This document shows, piece by piece, positions 44,353 to 51,801 of a stretch of DNA of 64,000 bases. Within the stretch, counting starts at the first letter, position 1. Every line of letters begins with the position of its first letter. The notes under the pieces were generated by a model that did no database searches, was not told where the DNA came from, and saw only the letters and a program-made list of their open reading frames with translations. Source of the stretch: Phycisphaerales bacterium (GTDB lineage: Bacteria > Planctomycetota > Phycisphaerae > UBA1845 > Fen-1342). The DNA is taken from positions 17,004-81,003 of the forward strand of contig JALHJL010000027.1 of assembly GCA_022839625.1 (NCBI GenBank). The letters are read 5' to 3'. A program made the position numbers and the translations under genes.

Positions 44353-45170
44353 AGGCTTCCATGCCTCCCTTCCGGCGCCTCCTGCGCCGCTTTGGGGATG
44401 AAGATGTGACGCTCGCACGCTGCAAGCGTCCTCGAAAGCTCTTCTGTAGCTGGCGTGTGCGACTTCCAGCGCAGCACGTCGGCCTGCCACAGTTCCGCGA
44501 ATGCCGCCGGCTGCGGCATTGCTTGGATGTTGGCGAACGGGCAGCCAGCCAGCCGGGCAGGCTCGTCGCCGAGAGCTTCGGCATAGCGCCGCGTGGGCGA
44601 CAGGTCGTACTCGACGGCGTCGAACACATCCTCGGATTGGAGCCACGTACCGAACGCCCGGGCGCGATGGGCGAGGTGCAGCGCAATGCGGATGAATGCG
44701 GCTTCGTGACATCGCCACGGTATCGTTGCGCTCGGACCGTTCGTCGGTGCGGTCACACCGTCCAGTTCCGCTTTGAGAGCCAGGGCGGCGAAGGTGACCA
44801 AGTTGGCCGGCGGTTCGGGTTCGCCGATCATTCCGGCATCGAGGATGTGCGCCAGCTCGTGCAGCACGTCGCCCAGGAAAGTCGGTGCGAAGCAGCGCCG
44901 GCGGGCGGGCCGGCCTCGCTCGGCCAAGTCGGACGCGATCGCTTCGGGATTAACCACCATCGCCGGCCCGCGGCCGCGCCAACGGCCGAGCTGCTCCAGG
45001 GTCGGTCGCAGAATCAAGTCCAGGTACCGCGTGGTGAAGCCTTCCAGTCCGTCGGACATCCGTAGTTCCGACGGCAGGTCCGCGTGCGGGATGACATACA
45101 GCGGGCCACCGGCCACGTCGGGCGCGACGGCACGGCAAAGCGCTTCAGCTTGGGCGGCGAGTCGCCTCAC
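44346..45170 (-). CDS. HExxH putative metallopeptidase-like protein
   Basis: A 274-residue protein with GDVLHELAHILDAG (H104-E105-x-x-H108), the zinc-metalloprotease core of many peptidases. The N-terminal part is rich in hydrophobic strands (PLYVIPHADLPSEL), and the C-terminal part has helices and scattered Cys. A GTG at 45,170 with GGGAGGG upstream is the start. No third zinc ligand or prodomain was identified. The coiled-coil partner immediately downstream suggests a two-gene module on the mobile element. Confidence 0.5.
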   Translation of the reverse strand: MRRLAAQAEALCRAVAPDVAGGPLYVIPHADLPSELRMSDGLEGFTTRYLDLILRPTLEQLGRWRGRGPAMVVNPEAIASDLAERGRPARRRCFAPTFLGDVLHELAHILDAGMIGEPEPPANLVTFAALALKAELDGVTAPTNGPSATIPWRCHEAAFIRIALHLAHRARAFGTWLQSEDVFDAVEYDLSPTRRYAEALGDEPARLAGCPFANIQAMPQPAAFAELWQADVLRWKSHTPATEELSRTLAACERHIFIPKAAQEAPEGRHGSLC

Positions 45171-45356
45171 CTCGTGCCCTCCCGACCGCCGCCGACGGCC
45201 ACCGCCAGCGCCTCACCTTCGTCCGTGATGCCGTGTGTATCCCACCGGAACGGGAGGATCAGCCGGCGGTCGCTTGCTGGGGCTGTTTCTCCGCAGGAAA
45301 CGCGGTGTTTCCGGTGTCGTGGGCGAACCGAGTGGCGTGCCCCCGCTACTTGAAAC

Positions 45357-45377
45357 GTCGTATCGAAACGATGCGAC
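45357..45377. repeat. 9-bp hairpin with AAA loop
   Basis: GTCGTATCG and CGATGCGAC pair fully with one T-G wobble, enclosing AAA. It stands just upstream of the next hairpin and probably forms in RNA or as cruciform DNA. Confidence 0.5.
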
Positions 45378-45392
45378 CCAGGATTTATGACC

Positions 45393-45422
45393 CAACGCCC
45401 GGACAGAGACGCCCGGGCGTTG
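45393..45422. terminator. 10-bp GC hairpin, terminator-like
   Basis: CAACGCCCGG (45,393-45,402) and CCGGGCGTTG (45,413-45,422) form a perfect stem with a 10-nt loop. TCGTTTCT follows on the plus strand, a weak T-tract. No plus-strand gene ends here, so a terminator role is uncertain; it could instead be part of a structured RNA or recombination region. Confidence 0.35.
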
Positions 45423-45627
45423 TCGTTTCTATCGCGTGTTTCCGCAACGACTTAGCGATGACGCCGGACCACCGCCGGTCTCTCCCGACGGTCGCCGTGC
45501 GCTCACGGGCGGGCCTCCGCCGGCGACCGCCGGGGCTCGGCGGGCGGAAGTCTCTGAGTCTCTCGACCGTGCCGACCGCGGGGTTAACGCGCTTCATAAC
45601 CCGCCGGACGCGAGACACGTCGCGCGC

Positions 45628-45674
45628 GACATAACCCAGCGCGACCATCGAACAAAACTGTCTCGGGTTATGTC
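45628..45674. repeat. 10-bp inverted repeat GACATAACCC/GGGTTATGTC
   Basis: Perfect arms at 45,628-45,637 and 45,665-45,674 with 27 nt between them. Related GGGTTAACG/CGTTAACCC arms lie around it. The motif resembles a protein-binding or iteron-like array rather than coding sequence. Confidence 0.45.
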
Positions 45675-45821
45675 TCAAGCCGTTAACCCGACGACGAGCA
45701 TCGAAAAACTGGCGGGCGGGTCATGCAGTTTCGCGCTGGCCGGAGGACGCCAGAACAGGTGGTTGGCTGGGGTGGCTTTGTCCGGTGACATGGACATGCT
45801 GCTGGGATAATGCCCCCCGCA

Positions 45822-46916
45822 TCACTCACGGCCTTCGAGTTGTCGCCTAACCGCTGCGACATGCGCAATGGGGTCGGCGTAGGTCGGGCCAACGGTCCCG
45901 AGTTCCTCAGGATCAATCTCCGGCGACGGCCATAAGTGTCCGGCGCAAGACCACTCGCCGATTGCGTGAAGCAGCTCGGCAGCGTACGGGTCATCTGACG
46001 GCGCCACTAGTGGTGAGGCCCGCATGGTCCGTGTGATCGCACCGGCGACGATGTCGGCCAATTGAAGACCGACCCAATCATGCGATGAACCCAACACCGT
46101 TGACGTGATCCCGATGGGGTACTGAATCGTACGTCGATCCCAACCCACGAGCTGCTGTGGTGCATGAGGGTCCGTAACAGCATCCCACAGGTCCTTCTCT
46201 CGCGCCATCTCGGAAGACTGGTCCTGAATCAGCCGAAATGGTGCAGCGCCGCGCTTCGACCAATTTGCCATCACCCCGAGCGCATAGGACCACATCAGGT
46301 CGAGGCACGATGGGTCTAGGATATCGAGGACTCGTAGGCCGAGATGAGCTACTGCGGAGCGGTAGTAACCCAGGACCTGGTCCAGCGGCTCCGGCTCGTC
46401 ATAGGTGTTCAGGACATCGACGTAGTTCTGAAGCCGGGTAATGTCGGGGTGCTGGGTCAGTTCGTGGAACGAACTGAGTAGCTCACGCAAGTAGGCGGGA
46501 CCGGCCACGGACCTGACGATGATGAACGTCAAATTCGCGAACGCGATGTTCGCCCCGCGCTCGTAGAGGTCAAGCCCCGCCAGTCGGAACGAAGGTTCCA
46601 GAATCCAGTCTACCATCTTCGCAACCAGAGCGAATTCCTTGTGCACGTATGTCAGGCCAACGACATGTTGGTTGGCGCCCAGCCAGCGCATGAAACTCAA
46701 GATCCTGACGCGCCCGCTTTGGTGGCGCGCAAGCTTCGTGTGCTTCAGTTCGACCCCGCGATGGCCAGCAAAGAAGTGCCGCTTGAGACGGTGGGCCTGA
46801 GGCTCCGTGAGTCTCAAGGTCGCGAGCACAAACACGGGCTGTTCTATATCGAGAAGGGCTCGGCCGGTGTAACCGCATTCGTCCGCGAAGATTGTCGTCG
46901 ATGCGTCATCAGGCAT
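45822..46916 (-). CDS. DUF3800 protein
   Basis: A 364-residue protein of the DUF3800 family, an RNase H-like fold often found on mobile elements and in defence islands. The N-terminal strand STTIFADECGYTGRALLD has the family Asp-Glu pair, and the C-terminal GLQLADIVAGAITR is the second hallmark. Middle helices are rich in aromatic residues. Its ATG directly follows the stop of a small upstream ORF, suggesting coupling. The substrate is not known; a nuclease role is likely by fold. Confidence 0.75.
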   Translation of the reverse strand: MPDDASTTIFADECGYTGRALLDIEQPVFVLATLRLTEPQAHRLKRHFFAGHRGVELKHTKLARHQSGRVRILSFMRWLGANQHVVGLTYVHKEFALVAKMVDWILEPSFRLAGLDLYERGANIAFANLTFIIVRSVAGPAYLRELLSSFHELTQHPDITRLQNYVDVLNTYDEPEPLDQVLGYYRSAVAHLGLRVLDILDPSCLDLMWSYALGVMANWSKRGAAPFRLIQDQSSEMAREKDLWDAVTDPHAPQQLVGWDRRTIQYPIGITSTVLGSSHDWVGLQLADIVAGAITRTMRASPLVAPSDDPYAAELLHAIGEWSCAGHLWPSPEIDPEELGTVGPTYADPIAHVAAVRRQLEGRE

Positions 46917-47114
46917 TCACGCACCCTTCCACGATTCGAGGCCTCGAAGACCGCTTTCGCTCTCGTTCCCCGGGAATTGTAACCAAGAAACTACGCCGAA
47001 CCGGTACTGCCTGCAGGTCTCGCGCAGGCGGTCTTCAGCACGCTCGCTCCGTGCGGCGTATGTAACCAGCAGGCCCTCTCGGAGCCCGCTCATGCTGCCG
47101 AACGCATCCGCCAT
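46917..47114 (-). CDS. Small ORF upstream of DUF3800, possibly truncated at an att site
   Basis: A 65-residue ORF ending directly before the DUF3800 ATG. The C-terminal half (ERAEDRLRETCRQYRFGV) is protein-like; the N-terminal half spans the left 19-bp repeat (translated LLVTYA). The island insertion may therefore have replaced its original N-terminus. ATG at 47,114 is taken as start, GTG at 47,123 is possible. The existence of the gene is uncertain. Confidence 0.35.
   Translation of the reverse strand: MADAFGSMSGLREGLLVTYAARSERAEDRLRETCRQYRFGVVSWLQFPGNESESGLRGLESWKGA
47054..47072. repeat. Left copy of 19-bp direct repeat (candidate attL)
   Basis: CGGCGTATGTAACCAGCAG at 47,054-47,072 recurs exactly at 62,867-62,885 in the same orientation. 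The recombinase cassette begins 20 bp inside this copy, as expected for an att site next to its integrase. A 19-bp identity is improbable by chance in 64 kb. The interval of 15.8 kb carries the DISARM-like operon. Confidence 0.55.
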
Positions 47115-47319
47115 CTCGCCCACCGAGCGCCGCCGTCAAGTCGCATCGATCCTCGCCCGCGGCGTCATCCGCTGGCGCCGGCGCGCCAAATCCGCCGGCA
47201 TTATCGACACCGAGAAATCTGCGGTTTCCGGCGAAACTCGCCTTGAGCTTCCCGGCGAAACGAGGCTCAGTGTGGGTACCCGCGGGTTAACTCCCCGGGA
47301 CGACGGAGACGAAGCATGA
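47092..47319 (+). CDS. Small recombinase-cassette protein
   Basis: A 75-residue basic protein at the head of the recombinase cassette. SPTERRRQVASILARGVIRWRRR is a helical basic segment, and TRLELPGETRLSV follows. Small ORFs of this type precede DUF2924 and serine recombinase genes in many bacteria. It overlaps the DUF2924 start by 4 nt (ATGA), so it is translated. The function is unknown; a regulator or recombination accessory is plausible. Confidence 0.6.
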   Translation: MLPNASAISPTERRRQVASILARGVIRWRRRAKSAGIIDTEKSAVSGETRLELPGETRLSVGTRGLTPRDDGDEA

Positions 47320-47789
47320 ACATCACCAAGGAGCTCGCCGCTCTCCAGCACATGACGGTCGGGCAGTTGCAGCAACGGTACGTCGAGGTGTTTGGAGAGC
47401 CCGTCCGCAGCCGCCACAAGCAGTATCTGATCCGCCGAATCGCCTGGCGGCTGCAGGCCAACGCGGAGGGCGGGCTGAGCGAACGGGCGCTACGCCGGGC
47501 CGAGGAACTCGCCAACGTGGCCGACGTCCGCGTCACGCCGCCCAGAGTCGCCAACGGGACCGCCACGTCCGTGGCGGCGCCGCCCGCGCCGGCCACCGAT
47601 CGCCGCTTGCCGCCCGCCGGCACGGCGCTTACGCGGCCCTACAAGGGCCGGACCATCAGCGTGATCGTCCTGCCCGACGGCTTCGAGTACGACGGCGAGC
47701 GCTACAAGTCGCTCTCCGCCGTGGCGAAGGCGATCACCGGCTCGCACATGAACGGCTTCCGCTTCTTCCAGATCGAGGGCCAGCCGTGA
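47316..47789 (+). CDS. DUF2924 protein
   Basis: A 157-residue DUF2924 protein. The conserved N-terminus (ELAALQHMTVGQLQQRYVEVFGE, then RSRHKQYLIRRIAWRLQA) and C-terminal GRTISVIVLPDGFEYDGERYKSLSAVAKAITGSHMNG-type end (here spread over about 36 residues) are diagnostic. The end is a DNA-binding-like SWIB/RAMA-type strand pattern. It overlaps the recombinase gene by 4 nt. DUF2924 proteins accompany serine recombinases and are thought to direct or control integration. Confidence 0.85.
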   Translation: MNITKELAALQHMTVGQLQQRYVEVFGEPVRSRHKQYLIRRIAWRLQANAEGGLSERALRRAEELANVADVRVTPPRVANGTATSVAAPPAPATDRRLPPAGTALTRPYKGRTISVIVLPDGFEYDGERYKSLSAVAKAITGSHMNGFRFFQIEGQP

Positions 47790-49363
47790 GCCGCCGCACC
47801 GCCAACGGCCAGAAGCCACCCGCCGCGCCGTCCAAGACGCGTTGCGCGATTTACACGCGAAAAAGCAGCGACGAAGGGCTCCAGCAGGATTTCAACTCGC
47901 TCGATGCCCAACGTGAGGCGGCCGAGGCGTACATCGCCAGCCAGAAGGCGGAGGGCTGGGTCTGCCTGCCGGACCGGTACGACGACGGCGGTTTCACCGG
48001 CGGGAACATGGAGCGTCCGGGGCTCCAGCGGCTGCTTGCCGACATCGACGCCGGGAAGGTCGATTGCGTGGTCTGCTACAAGATCGATCGCGTCAGCCGG
48101 TCATTGATGGACTTCGCGAAGCTGATGGAGACGTTCGAAACCCACGACGTTTCGCTCGTTAGCGTGACGCAGGCGTTCAACACCACCAGCTCGATGGGCC
48201 GGCTGACGCTCAACATCCTGCTCAGCCTCGCCCAGTTCGAACGCGAGATCATCGGCGAGCGCATCCGGGACAAGATCGCCGCGTCGCGGCAACGCGGAAA
48301 GTGGACGGGCGGCACGCCGATCCTCGGGTACGACGTCGACCGATCCGGCGGCGGCCCGCGGCTTGTGATCAATCCCGACGAGGCCTCGCGGGTGTGCCAA
48401 ATCTTCGAGCTGTACCTCGAACTCGGCTCCCTCCTGCCGGTCGTGGCCGAGCTGGAGCGCCGGGACTGGCGCAACAAGGCCTGGAAGACCCGCGACGGCC
48501 GTACGCGCGGCGGGCTGCCGTTCGACAAATGCCGGCTCTACAACGTGCTGACCAACGTCCTGTACGTCGGCAAGGTCCAGCACAAGGGTGACGTGTACGC
48601 CGGCGAGCACGAGCCGATCGTGCCCGACGATCTGTTTGCCCGCGTGCAACAGCAGCTTCAGCGCAACGGGCGGAACGGCACGGTCGAGCATCGCAATCGC
48701 CACGGGGCGTTGCTCCGCGGCCTGCTGTACTGCAAAGCCTGCGGCCGTGCCATGTCGCACACGTTCACATCGCGAGGGAACCGACGGTACCGCTACTACA
48801 CCTGCACGACCGTGACCAAGCGCGGCCGGCAGGCTTGCGCAACCGACTCGCTGCCGGCGGTCGAGATCGAGAACGCCGTCGTCGATCAGATTCGGTGCAT
48901 CGGCCGCGACCCCGCGCTCCTGGGCGACACCCTCGAGGAGGCGCGCAAGCAGGTGGACTCGGCGGTGGCACGGCTCAACGGGGAGCGCCGGACGCTCGAA
49001 CGCGGGATGACGAGGTTGCAGGCTGATATTCGCCGGGCTGCGGCGGACCGCGACGCTTCCACGCGCATGCTGGACCTCAACAACCAGGTGGGTGCCGCCG
49101 AGCGGCGTGTGACCGAGATCAACGCTCGCCTGGCCGAACTAGAAGCGGAGCGGGTGGACGCCTCGGACGTGACGGCGGCGTTCGCAGATTTCGAGAACGT
49201 CTGGACCGCCCTGAGCCCGCGTGAACAAGCGCGCATCCTGCAACTGCTTGTTCGCCGGGTCGACTTCGACGCGGCGGACGGGACCATCGCGATCGCGTTC
49301 CACGTCGCAGGAATTAAGGGGCTTGCTGAGGGAGCGCCTGCGGGCGCCGAGGAGGCGGCGTGA
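47786..49363 (+). CDS. Large serine recombinase of the defence island
   Basis: A 525-residue, apparently intact serine recombinase. The resolvase domain has AIYTRKSSDEG (catalytic Ser at about 27), DGGFTGGNMERPGLQRLL, VVCYKIDRVSRSLMDF (the D-R-x-S-R motif missing in the other recombinase), and ERIRDKIAASRQRGKW. The Recombinase domain follows, then a zinc ribbon (LLYCKACGRAMSHTF) and a C-terminal coiled coil. GTG start overlaps the DUF2924 stop. It likely mobilises the 47.05-62.89 kb island. Confidence 0.9.
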   Translation: MSRRTANGQKPPAAPSKTRCAIYTRKSSDEGLQQDFNSLDAQREAAEAYIASQKAEGWVCLPDRYDDGGFTGGNMERPGLQRLLADIDAGKVDCVVCYKIDRVSRSLMDFAKLMETFETHDVSLVSVTQAFNTTSSMGRLTLNILLSLAQFEREIIGERIRDKIAASRQRGKWTGGTPILGYDVDRSGGGPRLVINPDEASRVCQIFELYLELGSLLPVVAELERRDWRNKAWKTRDGRTRGGLPFDKCRLYNVLTNVLYVGKVQHKGDVYAGEHEPIVPDDLFARVQQQLQRNGRNGTVEHRNRHGALLRGLLYCKACGRAMSHTFTSRGNRRYRYYTCTTVTKRGRQACATDSLPAVEIENAVVDQIRCIGRDPALLGDTLEEARKQVDSAVARLNGERRTLERGMTRLQADIRRAAADRDASTRMLDLNNQVGAAERRVTEINARLAELEAERVDASDVTAAFADFENVWTALSPREQARILQLLVRRVDFDAADGTIAIAFHVAGIKGLAEGAPAGAEEAA

Positions 49364-49773
49364 TCTCGACCACGCGGAAGGTGCGGATCACTCGGCGACC
49401 CGATCGGTCTCGAGCGATCGTTGCGGCCTCGGACAACTCGGCCCCGCCCGCGGGCCGGGTGCCCCGGATCTCGCGCCTGATGGCGTTGGCCATCCACTTC
49501 GACCGGCTCCTCCGGGAGGGAAAGGTCCGCGACCAGTCGGAGCTGGCCCGCTTGGCCCACGTGACGCAGCCGCGGATGACCCAGATCATGAACCTGAACC
49601 ACCTCGCGCCAGAGATCCAAGAACAACTCTTGTTTCTGCCGACACTTACGACAGGGCGTTCTCGGTCCTGCGAGCGTCACCTTCGACAGACGGCCGGCGC
49701 GATAAGCTGGACCGCGCAACGCCGAGCGTGGCAGGCTCGTTCTGCTGTCGCTGGTTCGGATCGGTCCAGATGA
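49360..49773 (+). CDS. Helix-turn-helix accessory protein of the recombinase cassette
   Basis: A 137-residue basic protein coupled to the recombinase by GTGA. The middle carries an HTH (LREGKVRDQSELARLAHVTQ, PRMTQIMNLNHLAPEIQEQ) seen in this class of cassette. The C-terminal tail (QERHLR-like SCERHLRQTAGAI) is also typical. It probably binds att DNA or autoregulates the cassette. Confidence 0.7.
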   Translation: MISTTRKVRITRRPDRSRAIVAASDNSAPPAGRVPRISRLMALAIHFDRLLREGKVRDQSELARLAHVTQPRMTQIMNLNHLAPEIQEQLLFLPTLTTGRSRSCERHLRQTAGAISWTAQRRAWQARSAVAGSDRSR

Positions 49774-49828
49774 TCTGGCGATCGGCCGCCAGCACGAGAC
49801 TCGCCGTCGTTCCGCCGGATTCGGCGTT

Positions 49829-49857
49829 GTGTCATAATGCGAAAAACGCCGGATAAT
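49829..49857 (+). promoter_or_regulatory. Candidate promoter of the GNAT-ABC/DISARM operon
   Basis: GTGTCA (49,829-49,834) and GATAAT (49,852-49,857) lie 17 nt apart in the only gap before the operon. The minus-10 box matches five of six consensus bases and the minus-35 four of six. The start codon is about 80 nt downstream. It is a plausible, unproven promoter. Confidence 0.35.
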
Positions 49858-49935
49858 GGTATCCTGGTGCAAGTCCGGGTAGATGCAGGAGTTCGAGCTG
49901 CCGCCGGCTGACCGGGAGAGCCTGGGTAACGAATA

Positions 49936-51801
49936 ATGCGGGTCAGGTCCGTCCAATTCGATGAGCTCTCAAAGCGCTTCCGGCTGGCGAACGACCGTCG
50001 AGTTCAGACTCATCGTTTCGCGTGCTTGGGTCCGGGCGACGACGTCGTCTATCGCGGCGCGAAGGACGCGCATGTGCGATGCCGGAATGGTAGCGCAACG
50101 CTGCTGCCGGCGTATCATGCGGTTGATCACATCGATGTTGGCCAACGGCGCGTCTCCGTTACGGTCAAAGAGATCGAGACCGAGGACGAGCGGCGCGGAT
50201 ACGCACAACTCTCCCAGTATCACTACCGTGGTAAAGACCTGCATGGCCGACGATCGCCGCTTATTCTGGTGTGTCACGATCCGCTGCTGCCCACCGTGCT
50301 CGGATATATCGAACTGGCGACCGCGTTCCTGATGAACAAGCCGCGCGCGACCGTGCTCAGCGCGTTGTTTACGGACCCTGAGAGCGGCATCGGTTGGAGC
50401 GATTGGACCAAGGAGACGGTTCGCCAATACACGAACCTCGTCGTTCGCATCGCGCGCACCGTGGTGTCGCCTGAATTCCGCGGACTCGGGTTGGCGAGTC
50501 TGCTGGTCCGACATGCGGCTGCCTACGCCCGGGAGCACTGGAACGTCGGAGGACTAAAGCCGCTCTTCCTTGAAATCACAGCGGACATGCTGCGGTATGT
50601 TCCATTCGTCGAACGCGCCGGCATGCATTACATCGGGCTCACGGAAGGGAATCTCGACCGCCTAACGAAGGACATGGCCTACGTGCTGCGGAACCTAGGC
50701 CGGGTGCGGCGACGGGAAATCCTGCACGAAGAATCGGCGGGAATCGTTGACCTCCAAGTCTCGTACGCCATGCAGCTAAACCGCGTGGCGAAGCGGAATG
50801 GACTCGGCCGTGACTCGCTGATGGAACTTCTGTTGCGTGATCCGCATCGCCTTCCCGACCGTGATTGGACCATGCTGCACAAAGTCTTCCGTCTGCCCAA
50901 GCCGACGTTCCTGATGGGGCTGACTCAGGCAGCCGAGGAATTCGTCAAGAAGCGAATCGAAGCGCTGTCACTTCCCCAATCCTGCCCAACGTTCGCACCG
51001 GCTTCGCATGGCATCGCATCGCAGCGGATTGTGAACGCGACTGGATGCAGTTTCAAGCTATCTGCGAGCATTCGGCGCACACGATCGACGCGTCGCGTTC
51101 AGGAGGCCTTCGGGATCGACAATGACATGCTGTATAGCACGCTCTTTGCCAACCTCAGCTTTAAGATAGCACGCGGCGAGATCGTGCTCATTTGCGGCCC
51201 GTCCGGCGCCGGCAAGACGACTCTGCTGTCGCTCCTGCAGCGGAAGCTCATTTGTGCCGGGCACCGACCGACCGGTCTCAGTGGTCGTCTGTGGGTACGC
51301 CCGTCTCTGGACGTCAGCGTGCTGCAGGCGCTAGGGAACGAGAAGCCGCTTATCGACGCGCTCGGTGGTTGCTCATTTGACGAGTCACTGTATGCCCTCA
51401 ACGTATCTGGATTGGCCGAAGCGCACCTGTACTTGAAGCGCTTCGGTGAGTTGAGCAACGGGCAGCGGTATCGTGCGATGATGGCCAAGCTCATCGCGTC
51501 CAACGCGGATGTCTGGATCGCCGACGAGTTCTGTGCCACTCTCGACCCCCTAACGGCTAGCATCGTCGCGCGCAACCTACGACGTTGCGCCAAGCGGCTT
51601 CGTGTCACCGTGCTCTTGGCAGCCGCCAGTTGGGCTGACTTCATCCACGAACTGCGACCGGATACCGTCATCCATTTGCGGTCGCCGTGGGATTACCGCG
51701 TCTTCACGTGGTCGGAGTTTGAACAGTCCGTGGCGCAATCGATGCTCTCGGGTCTCGCGTGTGCCCCAGCGGGGAAGAGACATGCTGCCATCCTCCGCTG
51801 A
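49936..51801 (+). CDS. GNAT acyltransferase fused to ABC ATPase (COG2401-like)
   Basis: A 621-residue fusion protein. The N-terminal third contains a GNAT core with the acyl-CoA loop VVSPEFRGLGLASLLVRHA near residues 176-195 (R-x-x-G-x-A) and an upstream HYRGKDLHGRRSPLILV segment. The C-terminal half is an ABC-type ATPase: Walker A CGPSGAGKTTLL near 420, signature LSNGQRYRAMMAK near 506, Walker B VWIADEF near 526. This architecture matches COG2401, described as an ABC-type ATPase fused to a predicted acetyltransferase. Its stop overlaps drmE by 20 nt, so it is part of the DISARM-like operon. Related GNAT proteins include the phage Mu DNA modifier Mom; a DNA-modifying role here is inference. 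Confidence 0.8.
   Translation: MRVRSVQFDELSKRFRLANDRRVQTHRFACLGPGDDVVYRGAKDAHVRCRNGSATLLPAYHAVDHIDVGQRRVSVTVKEIETEDERRGYAQLSQYHYRGKDLHGRRSPLILVCHDPLLPTVLGYIELATAFLMNKPRATVLSALFTDPESGIGWSDWTKETVRQYTNLVVRIARTVVSPEFRGLGLASLLVRHAAAYAREHWNVGGLKPLFLEITADMLRYVPFVERAGMHYIGLTEGNLDRLTKDMAYVLRNLGRVRRREILHEESAGIVDLQVSYAMQLNRVAKRNGLGRDSLMELLLRDPHRLPDRDWTMLHKVFRLPKPTFLMGLTQAAEEFVKKRIEALSLPQSCPTFAPASHGIASQRIVNATGCSFKLSASIRRTRSTRRVQEAFGIDNDMLYSTLFANLSFKIARGEIVLICGPSGAGKTTLLSLLQRKLICAGHRPTGLSGRLWVRPSLDVSVLQALGNEKPLIDALGGCSFDESLYALNVSGLAEAHLYLKRFGELSNGQRYRAMMAKLIASNADVWIADEFCATLDPLTASIVARNLRRCAKRLRVTVLLAAASWADFIHELRPDTVIHLRSPWDYRVFTWSEFEQSVAQSMLSGLACAPAGKRHAAILR

Larger units (their letters stand above)
45171..45821. 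other. Palindrome-rich intergenic region
   Basis: About 650 bp with no protein gene I can support. It holds several hairpins: a 9-bp stem with AAA loop at 45,357-45,377, a 10-bp stem at 45,393-45,422, and a perfect 10-bp inverted repeat at 45,628-45,637/45,665-45,674 built on a GGGTTATGTC motif. Two arms GGGTTAACG and CGTTAACCC at 45,581-45,589 and 45,681-45,689 repeat the motif. It lies between the mobile element and the DUF3800 gene. It may be an att region, a replication origin of the element, or a non-coding RNA. Confidence 0.4.

Noticed and set aside
48886..49956. Minus-strand ORF of 356 codons opposite the recombinase and its accessory
   Set aside because: It overlaps two supported genes and has Arg/Ser-rich shadow composition.
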